Source of the DNA: Candidatus Omnitrophota bacterium | Lineage (GTDB): Bacteria; Omnitrophota; Gorgyraeia; Tantalellales; Tantalellaceae | Direction: 5' to 3' | Assembly (NCBI GenBank): GCA_014728075.1 | Contig: WJMG01000004.1 | Span: 1 to 51,106, forward strand | DNA: 51,106 nt | Shown: positions 45,439 to 51,106 of the stretch, piece by piece | How the letters are laid out: each line of letters opens with the position of its first letter | Numbering within the stretch: position 1 is the stretch's first letter | Made by a program: the position numbers and the translations under genes | Notes under the pieces: model-generated | Databases searched by the model: none | What the model saw: the letters and a program-made list of their open reading frames with translations, nothing else | What the model was told of the DNA's origin: nothing

Positions 45439-46482
45439 TCATTCTTCGGGGGAAGCCATCGCTTTTTTAACTTCACCTTCAATGCTTTTCAGCAGCTTAG
45501 CGTTCTCTTTAAGATAAAGCCGCGCGTTCTCTTTACCCTGCCCCAGCTTTTCGTCCCCGTATGAAAGCCATGTCCCGGTCTTCTTGATAACACCGGTCTT
45601 TTCTCCCATGTCGATAACGCCGGAAGCCCTGGAAATGCCCTCGTCGAACATGATATCGAACTCCGCCTGCTTAAAGGGGGCCGCCAGCTTGTTCTTGACC
45701 ACCTTGGCTCTGATCCTGTTGCCGATCACATTATCCCCTTTCTTCAGGGAAGCGATCCTTCTCAGGTCGATCCGGACAGAAGAATAGAATTTCAGGGCGT
45801 TACCGCCGGTGGTAGTCTCGGGATTGCCGAACATCACGCCTATTTTCATCCTTATCTGGTTGATGAAGATCACGCAGGTCTTTGACTTGCTGATGGCGCC
45901 GGTAAGTTTTCGCAGGGCCTGGCTCATGAGCCTTGCCTGAAGACCTACATGGGAATCTCCCATCTCTCCGTCTATCTCTTTTTTGGGAGTAAGTGCCGCT
46001 ACGGAATCTATAACGACCGCATCGACCGCGTTGCTGCGCACGAGTGTCTCGGATATTTCCAGGGCCTGCTCGCCGTTGTCCGGCTGCGAGATCAGGAGCC
46101 CGTCAAGGTTTACGCCTATCTTCCGCGCGTAGACCGGGTCAAAGGCGTGTTCGGCGTCAACGAACGCCACCTCTCCACCTGATCTCTGGGCATTGGCTAT
46201 TATGCTCAGCGTCAGGGTAGTCTTTCCGCTTGATTCCGGACCGTATATCTCAACTATTCTTCCTCGGGGGACACCCCCTACACCCAGTGCAAGGTCAAGA
46301 CCGAGCGAACCTGTCGGGATCGCCTCAACTTCTACGGCGTATCCTTTACCCATTTTCATTATAGCGCCCTCTCCGTAATCTTTTTCTATTTTACTGAGAG
46401 CGAGCTCCAGGGCTTTTTCCTTTGCGCTTGCTTTAGCCTGACTATCTGCCGGCCCTTTATCTGAAGTCGTTTTTTTTGCCAT
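45439..46482 (-). CDS. recA: Recombinase RecA
   Basis: RecA performs homologous strand exchange and activates the SOS response. The 347 residues show [13 protein letters not shown], Walker A GPESSGKT at 81-88, [61 protein letters not shown] in outline, [31 protein letters not shown] in outline, and an acidic C-terminal tail. A clear promoter with an inverted repeat over its -10 box lies 55-92 bp upstream. The ribosome-binding site GGAGG is strong. Confidence 0.98.
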   Translation of the reverse strand: MAKKTTSDKGPADSQAKASAKEKALELALSKIEKDYGEGAIMKMGKGYAVEVEAIPTGSLGLDLALGVGGVPRGRIVEIYGPESSGKTTLTLSIIANAQRSGGEVAFVDAEHAFDPVYARKIGVNLDGLLISQPDNGEQALEISETLVRSNAVDAVVIDSVAALTPKKEIDGEMGDSHVGLQARLMSQALRKLTGAISKSKTCVIFINQIRMKIGVMFGNPETTTGGNALKFYSSVRIDLRRIASLKKGDNVIGNRIRAKVVKNKLAAPFKQAEFDIMFDEGISRASGVIDMGEKTGVIKKTGTWLSYGDEKLGQGKENARLYLKENAKLLKSIEGEVKKAMASPEE

Positions 46483-46536
46483 GATGCGCCTCCATTAATA
46501 TGTTATTATTAATAAAAATAAGATTTCTATATTTAG

Positions 46537-46574
46537 ACGCGTCCTATTATACAGGGACGCGTTGTTTTTGAAAA
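46537..46574 (-). promoter_or_regulatory. recA promoter with 8-bp inverted repeat over the -10 box
   Basis: On the minus strand TTTTCA (46574-46569), a 17-bp spacer and TATAAT (46551-46546) form a good promoter about 64 nt before the recA ATG. Perfect 8-base arms, ACGCGTCC (46537-46544 on the plus strand) and GGACGCGT (46555-46562), flank the -10 box with a 10-base centre. A dimeric repressor bound there would block RNA polymerase. This fits a LexA-like SOS operator of unfamiliar sequence, but the protein is not identified. Confidence 0.75.
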
Positions 46575-46590
46575 GGAATATTTAAATCGG

Positions 46591-46752
46591 GCTGAAAGGT
46601 GAAAGGGGTAAACGGTAACGAGATTAAAAGGCTAAAGGATCAGTTGCTCCGCGGCGGTCGTTGAGGGCTTCCGCCTGACAACACCCGTTCATCAAACGAC
46701 TCCGGCCGAAAACCAAAGATACGGTCCCCGCTTTCACTTTTTACCCTCTATT
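46591..46752. repeat. Intergenic region with two opposed purine-rich repeat tracts
   Basis: The 300-bp gap between recA and thpR holds no gene. Its left tract (46591-46640, plus strand) has units such as AAAGGTGAAAGGGGTAAACGG. Its right tract (46728-46752) carries the same type of motif on the other strand. GTGAAAG at 46599-46605 and CTTTCAC at 46731-46737 are exact complements, so the pair could fold into a long hairpin around a GC-rich middle. Confidence 0.4.
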
Positions 46753-46782
46753 ATTATATACAACTTTTTGGCGGGTTTTCTT

Positions 46783-47370
46783 TCATTTTTTTTCAGATGG
46801 CCGAAGAGGGAACTCCCGGAGCACCGAATGCATGGCTCCGCCGGGGTCAAGTTCCGACCTGAAAAGAGTTACCTTTTTGACGGGCAATACGGCCGCGGGA
46901 ATAACTGCCTTTTCCGCCGCTTCCCTCAATTTTCCGGTATTTCTGCCTCCACGGACCCTTCCCAGGGTAAGATGCGCCCTGAAGGCCCTTTTTTCCCTTT
47001 CGAACCCCAGGCTCTCCAGCGCGGAAGAGACCGCAGCGGCCAGGGCCTCGACTTCCTTTTTCCCGCGGGAAACGCCCGCCCATATTACCCTGGGGCGTGA
47101 CCACGAAGGGAAAACACCGATACCGGAGAACGAGATCCGGAAAAAAGGGACCTCCCCTGAAACCCGGGAAAGAGCCTCGGATATCAACGGCACGCTGCTT
47201 TCGTCTACATCGCCCAGGAATTTAAGGGTAAGGTGCAGGTTCCCGGAACGGGCCCATTTCACCTGGGCTCCCGAAGATTTCAACGAACGGATAAGCCCGC
47301 AGAGTTCACTTTTCATCTCCGGAGCGAGCTCCAGGGCCACAAAGGTCCGTATTTTTCCCTGTTCAGACAT
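46783..47370 (-). CDS. thpR: RNA 2',3'-cyclic phosphodiesterase (2'-5' RNA ligase family)
   Basis: This 195-residue 2H-family protein opens 2',3'-cyclic phosphate ends of RNA. It has the two HxT motifs, NLHLTLKFLGDV and RAHLTLGRVRGG, in tandem repeats of the fold, plus RTFVALEL at the start. ATG 47370 overlaps the pncC 3' end by 8 nt, so it is coupled. The longer frame to 47436 lies entirely in pncC and is unlikely. pncC (cinA)-thpR-recA order is seen in other bacteria. Confidence 0.92.
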   Translation of the reverse strand: MSEQGKIRTFVALELAPEMKSELCGLIRSLKSSGAQVKWARSGNLHLTLKFLGDVDESSVPLISEALSRVSGEVPFFRISFSGIGVFPSWSRPRVIWAGVSRGKKEVEALAAAVSSALESLGFEREKRAFRAHLTLGRVRGGRNTGKLREAAEKAVIPAAVLPVKKVTLFRSELDPGGAMHSVLREFPLRPSEKK

Positions 47371-47869
47371 TTTCCCGGATAAAATCAATAACTGCCTGCG
47401 CGAATTTAAGCTTAAGTGAGATCCTGTTGCCGTCAAGGACGATCTTTTTGGTGCGGTCGCCGTCTTCGGAAGAAAAAGCGATGTAGGCGAGCCCCACCGG
47501 TTTGCGGGCCGACCCTCCTCCGGGCCCCGCTATGCCGGTTATGGCCGCGGCCATATCCGCCTTTAATACCCTGCGGGCGCCTTCGGCCATAGCCCTTGCG
47601 GTCTGCCGGCTTACCGCTCCGTGTTCGCCGATAACATCCGGGGGCACATTCAACAGGTCCGTCTTCGCGCCGTCGGAATACGATACTATGCCCCCCTTGA
47701 AAGAAGCGGACGCTCCGGGGACATTGGTCATCCTGTGCGCCACAAGGCCGCCCGTACACGATTCGGCCAGCGCGAGGGTCTTCCTGCTTTTTTTAAGGGC
47801 AAGCAGTATCTTTTCCTCTGGCCTTGCGGCCTGACGCCCAAGCTTACTGTTCTTTGAAACTGAGTTCAT
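47363..47869 (-). CDS. pncC: Nicotinamide-nucleotide amidase (CinA C-terminal domain)
   Basis: PncC deamidates nicotinamide mononucleotide to nicotinate mononucleotide in the pyridine nucleotide cycle. The 168 residues match a stand-alone CinA C-terminal domain: LALAESCTGGLVAHRMTNVPGASASFKGGIVSYSD in outline, GAVSRQTARAMAEGAR, AITGIAGPGGGSARKPVGLAYIA. There is no N-terminal COG1058 domain. No Shine-Dalgarno is present; TATAAT ends seven bases before the ATG, which suggests a leaderless mRNA. Confidence 0.94.
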   Translation of the reverse strand: MNSVSKNSKLGRQAARPEEKILLALKKSRKTLALAESCTGGLVAHRMTNVPGASASFKGGIVSYSDGAKTDLLNVPPDVIGEHGAVSRQTARAMAEGARRVLKADMAAAITGIAGPGGGSARKPVGLAYIAFSSEDGDRTKKIVLDGNRISLKLKFAQAVIDFIRENV

Positions 47870-47876
47870 GAAAGTT

Positions 47877-47882
47877 ATTATA
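47877..47882 (-). promoter_or_regulatory. -10 box of a probable leaderless pncC-thpR transcript
   Basis: TATAAT on the minus strand at 47882-47877 is followed by AACTTTC and then the pncC ATG at 47869. A start point 7-8 bases after the -10 falls on or next to the A of ATG. No ribosome-binding site exists. The -35 region is weak (TTTTAA at 17 bp). Confidence 0.55.
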
Positions 47883-47895
47883 TCTCATATAAGTT

Positions 47896-47919
47896 AAGGT
47901 TAAAAGGCCAAAAGGTTAA
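47896..47919 (+). repeat. Three perfect-register 8-nt tandem units
   Basis: The plus strand reads AAGGTTAA, AAGGCCAA, AAGGTTAA without interruption, flanked by AAGTT before and AAA after. It lies in the 74-bp gap between the giant gene's stop and the pncC promoter and is the cleanest member of the purine-rich gap repeats in this window. Confidence 0.7.
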
Positions 47920-47943
47920 AAATGCGAAACCGGGGAACCCGTA

Positions 47944-50900
47944 TCAGGCCTGAGCCCTGATATACTCCTCCAGTTCCTTATATATAGACCTGTCCGCTCC
48001 CTTGACCGCGCCCGGGACCACCCGGATAAAGAAAGTACTGTTGAATGCCCCTGTGCCGCTGTCAAAACACATCTCCGTTATCTCTTCGGCTTCCAGATCG
48101 GTGATGTTAGGTATATCCCTGTAGCATCTCAGAAGGTATTCAGATAACTCATCCTTCTCGCTTTTCGACAATCCTTTTTCTTCCAGTATCCTGGCCAGGC
48201 TGGCCACTATGGTGAAACGGACCACCTCGGTCATAGGATAGTAGTACCCCGGCCTCCATTCGCTGTCGTCGACGCTCGTGACCGTACCCTTGCCGCTGAG
48301 CCAGCCGAAATCCTCAAGGTTGCTCCTGTTAGAGATGACTATAATGTTCTCCGCCTCTATTTTCCCTTCCGAAACAAGCCTCCGCATGTCCCCGGACAGG
48401 GAAACGCTGTTGCCGCGCCGGATCGATATATCCCTTACGAGCCTTCCCAGTTTATCGCCCCTCCTGGAAAGCCTGTCAAGCTCCGTGACCACATCTCCCA
48501 CGGCCTTACGGGTCCATCCCTTTGCCAGGTCCTCGTCCACCGCGAGAATCACCTTTCCCCTGTTATATCCCAGCGAGGCCATCCTGGCCTTTATATCAGG
48601 GACCACTATATTCTCATTGGACTTCAGGATATCACCGGGCCCGGCGGCGCCGTTCAAATCGTCAAGAGGCGCTTTCGGGCTCTTTCCCCGGACACGGTCC
48701 CTTATCCTCGGGTAAAACTGTTCTATTATGCGGTCCCTTATGCCCAGGGCTGCGGGCCTTCCGCATTCCGGAAGGATAACGCCCATATACCCTCCTTTCC
48801 AGACCAGCCTTTCCGGTGAGGGGTGGCTTCTTTCCATCCCGTTCTCGATGAGCATGGCCGCGCGCCTCAGCATCATCTCGGTTCTCTCTCTCTCCGCGGG
48901 GTCTATCGACGCAGCGTAAGTTTCGGCAAAAGGCGTTATGCCTTCCGCCTCGTGCTCCTCGACGGTCCTATGGCCGTTCGCGAAGAGTATGCCTTTGACT
49001 ATGTACCTGTCGTGAGGTATGCGGAATCTGTATTTTTCCGCGGCGGACAGAAGTTTTTTCCTGTCGGAAAGAAGATCCCTGACCTTCCTGATGACCGTGC
49101 CGTGGAAACCGGTATCGACTATGGTTATCTCCCTCTTCGCAAGCACACCCCTGTCAAAAAGGTGTTTTATTATCTCTTCGTCCGTATTGTTCCGCATGAC
49201 CTTTCTGGTGAGGAACAACTTCCCGGGTTTGTCCTTCCCGCCGAAAACATCGTCTTCCGCCAGGCCCGATATTATTTTTTCGAAAAATTCCGAGCCCATG
49301 AAGGCAAAATACAGGCCCTTGTCCGGGTCATCGCTGAGACGGCCGCCGACCAGTTTGACGAATTCACAGAGCGGTTCTTCGATCTCCAGGAGCTTTCTGT
49401 AAAGAAAATACCTCAGGAAATCCTCGGCCCTTTCCAGGACCTCTCTGTCATCGTATGTTTCCAGAACTTTTCCGAGGCGCGTGAGCGCCACGGCCACGAG
49501 GTTTACCGGATAAGCTTCAAGCCTTTCGGCCGCGTCTGCGGTTTTCAGAGAACTGTTGAAAACCGTCTCTTCCAGCAGGTTCTTGACCGTATGGTACTGC
49601 ATAAGTTCCATGTATTCGGGAGTAAAAACCCTCGCGTACAGACGCTTTATCACACCCAGTCCCGCGCTCCCCCGGAACTGCAGGAACTTTTTCAGGTATA
49701 AGGAATATTCGCTTCCGTTGGACGGGTCCATTACAATGCGGATAACCTCGTCAAAAAGATCTTCTCCGTCCTTGTTCCTTACCGCCCCGGCAAGTTCTTT
49801 ATTGAGATCGTTCCGGGACTCGAATTCACTTATGGCCGGTTCCCCCACAGCCCGCAGTCTTTCGGCAAGGTACATAAGACCCGCGACCTCTATCAAAAGC
49901 CCGTCGGCCCTGTCAGCCTCTAAGATCTCTTCCAGGGTTTCAAGCTCCAGTTCGATCTGCAGGATGGTCTCGCGCGGGTGACCTCCCCGTATTTGAAAGA
50001 TAAATTCTTCTCCGCTTAGATCGAACCCGCCGGAAGATACCCTGCTTTCGGGCTCATCCTCCCTCCCGCTCTCCGTAAGGGCGTCTTCATCCGTTCCGGA
50101 CCCGGGGTCCTCGGTCTTTACGGGCTCATCCGCCGGCCCCCCCCCTTCAGGAGCGGTGGTGATAATCGCTTTTCCCGTCCCCTCTTCTTCTCCTGTTCTC
50201 GTTACGGCATCGTGTCCGGCCGTATGCCCCTTCACGCTTTTTATTCCCTCTTTTCTCTCTCTCGGTTTTCCCGCGCTTTCCGGGGCGGCACGCTTTTTGT
50301 CGCGGCCCACTTTCTTCATGACCAGCACAAGTTCGCCGTTAAAGTCCTCTTTGTGCTCCACCTCGAACCCGGCCTCCTCCGCTATCCTGACCGTAGCTTT
50401 CGCCAGGCGGCTCTGCCTTTTCATGTCTATGGCCGTGTTAATAATGCATATGCCGCCTTCATCGAGAAGGCCGCGGCAAGCCTCGATATATTTTCGGCCG
50501 GTATCGCGGCTGCTGAAATCCTCGAGGTCTACCAGTGGATACCTCGCGATGACCCGGTCGAATCTTTGCCCGCCGAAGATCTTTTCGCTTTCCATGAGGT
50601 CCCCGGTCACCACATCCAGACTTCCCCCGCTTCTGGCCGCATCGGCAGCCGCGTCGTCCTTGTCCAGACCTTTAACCGTTATTCTTTTCCCCGTCGCTTC
50701 GGCAAACCTCTCCAGCGCCAGCATAAAAGTGCCCTGAGCGCATCCTACTTCCAGTATTCTCTTTCCGTCAAGGTCCCCGGACTCCCTGAGTTCGAGAAAG
50801 AGGCTGCCGTATCCCAGAGCGTTCATCGCGGCGCCTCTTCTTCGGGTTCTCATGTAATGATCGAAGCTGATACCTGTAAGGGCCATGCCCAGTTCCGCCT

Positions 50901-51106
50901 GGTCACGGCTTTCCGCGAGTATCCTTAATTTTTTCTCCGGGATAAGAGAAGGCCGGGTCGAAGGCGCCTTTTCCTCTCTCATCGTTACAGGCGGCGTTTC
51001 TGTTCCCTCTTCCGGACGGACGATCTTTTCGATCCCGCCGAAGACCCGGGAAAAGATGCGTTTTACGAAAGGCCTGGAAGATAAGAAGGTCTCAAGATAC
51101 CCCTTC
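47944..51106 (-). CDS. Giant SAM-methyltransferase fusion protein of unknown function, 5' end outside window
   Basis: The first ATG is at 50982, but the frame stays open for 41 more codons to the right edge (KGYLETFLSSRPFVKRIFSR and on) and the ATG has no ribosome-binding site. The gene is therefore probably longer. Numbered from that ATG: residues 70-225 are a class I methyltransferase (motif I ILEVGCAQGTF at 76-86, LDKDDAA, GDLM, NTA). 228-320 is a low-complexity acidic linker. 320-600 is helical and unrecognised. Around 618-630 is TIVDTGFHGTVIR. 795-910 looks alpha/beta (KVILAVDEDLAKGW, IIVISNRSNLEDF, VTSVDDSEW). I recall similar C-terminal modules in long Omnitrophota proteins, which is unverified. 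Confidence 0.85.
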   Translation of the reverse strand, partial: KGYLETFLSSRPFVKRIFSRVFGGIEKIVRPEEGTETPPVTMREEKAPSTRPSLIPEKKLRILAESRDQAELGMALTGISFDHYMRTRRRGAAMNALGYGSLFLELRESGDLDGKRILEVGCAQGTFMLALERFAEATGKRITVKGLDKDDAAADAARSGGSLDVVTGDLMESEKIFGGQRFDRVIARYPLVDLEDFSSRDTGRKYIEACRGLLDEGGICIINTAIDMKRQSRLAKATVRIAEEAGFEVEHKEDFNGELVLVMKKVGRDKKRAAPESAGKPRERKEGIKSVKGHTAGHDAVTRTGEEEGTGKAIITTAPEGGGPADEPVKTEDPGSGTDEDALTESGREDEPESRVSSGGFDLSGEEFIFQIRGGHPRETILQIELELETLEEILEADRADGLLIEVAGLMYLAERLRAVGEPAISEFESRNDLNKELAGAVRNKDGEDLFDEVIRIVMDPSNGSEYSLYLKKFLQFRGSAGLGVIKRLYARVFTPEYMELMQYHTVKNLLEETVFNSSLKTADAAERLEAYPVNLVAVALTRLGKVLETYDDREVLERAEDFLRYFLYRKLLEIEEPLCEFVKLVGGRLSDDPDKGLYFAFMGSEFFEKIISGLAEDDVFGGKDKPGKLFLTRKVMRNNTDEEIIKHLFDRGVLAKREITIVDTGFHGTVIRKVRDLLSDRKKLLSAAEKYRFRIPHDRYIVKGILFANGHRTVEEHEAEGITPFAETYAASIDPAERERTEMMLRRAAMLIENGMERSHPSPERLVWKGGYMGVILPECGRPAALGIRDRIIEQFYPRIRDRVRGKSPKAPLDDLNGAAGPGDILKSNENIVVPDIKARMASLGYNRGKVILAVDEDLAKGWTRKAVGDVVTELDRLSRRGDKLGRLVRDISIRRGNSVSLSGDMRRLVSEGKIEAENIIVISNRSNLEDFGWLSGKGTVTSVDDSEWRPGYYYPMTEVVRFTIVASLARILEEKGLSKSEKDELSEYLLRCYRDIPNITDLEAEEITEMCFDSGTGAFNSTFFIRVVPGAVKGADRSIYKELEEYIRAQA

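Noticed and set aside
50980-50982. True start of the giant protein at the first ATG
   Set aside because: No ribosome-binding site precedes it and the frame continues open, with protein-like composition, to the window edge.

Overview
The window is a gene-dense piece of a bacterial chromosome with moderate GC. Every protein gene I can support, and the single tRNA, lies on the minus strand, so transcription runs from high to low coordinates. The content is a free-living, prototrophic core genome: complete or near-complete threonine, isoleucine-precursor, tryptophan and histidine routes, tRNA synthetases, DNA repair, phospholipid synthesis and protein export. I see no insertion sequence, prophage, CRISPR array or rRNA. 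The gene set (FecR-domain secreted protein, phosphoglycerate-mutase-like homoserine kinase, TrpB2 beside TrpB1, M50-CBS and M16 proteases, a very long methyltransferase fusion of unknown function) suggests an uncultured anaerobe, perhaps of candidate phylum Omnitrophota. That placement is inference and would need marker-gene phylogeny.

Layout in the order of transcription. 51106-47944: the 3' part of a giant methyltransferase fusion whose reading frame stays open through the right edge. 47869-44958: pncC, thpR, recA and recX, with a striking inverted repeat over the recA -10 box. 44939-37584: alaS coupled to hisD, hisB, hisH, hisA, hisF and hisI. 37495-29509: trpE, trpG, trpD, trpC, trpB2, trpF, trpB and trpA, then ruvX. 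28955-26614: an M16 and an M50 peptidase overlapping by 4 nt. 26443-19326: rpe, a phosphohexomutase, lepA, lepB, pgsA, der and plsY. 19299-18622: an AT-rich cassette with its own promoter, a hairpin leader, a 117-codon gene, a possible 33-codon ORF and a strong terminator. 18552-17418: gpsA and tRNA-Pro(GGG). 17339-4512: hom, thrC, the homoserine-kinase candidate, lysC, cimA, valS, rluB, nadC and uvrB, almost all overlapping or abutting. 4510-2248: a four-helix membrane protein, an orphan OmpR-type response regulator and a FecR-domain protein. 2125-1: a secreted duplicated coiled-coil protein, DUF4126 and DUF456 membrane proteins, a small membrane protein, and the start of birA cut by the left edge.

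How the genes fit together. lysC, hom, the alkaline-phosphatase-superfamily kinase candidate and thrC take aspartate towards threonine (aspartate-semialdehyde dehydrogenase is not in the window). cimA makes citramalate for isoleucine. The trp block encodes every step from chorismate to tryptophan, with two different beta subunits. The his block lacks hisG, hisE, hisC and the histidinol-phosphate phosphatase. gpsA, plsY and pgsA supply phosphatidic acid and phosphatidylglycerol phosphate. Short gaps between operons often hold degenerate purine-rich repeats with units of about 7-8 nt. Nothing here is proven to be a new system. The best candidates are the giant edge protein, the recA operator, and the cassette lying between plsY and gpsA.
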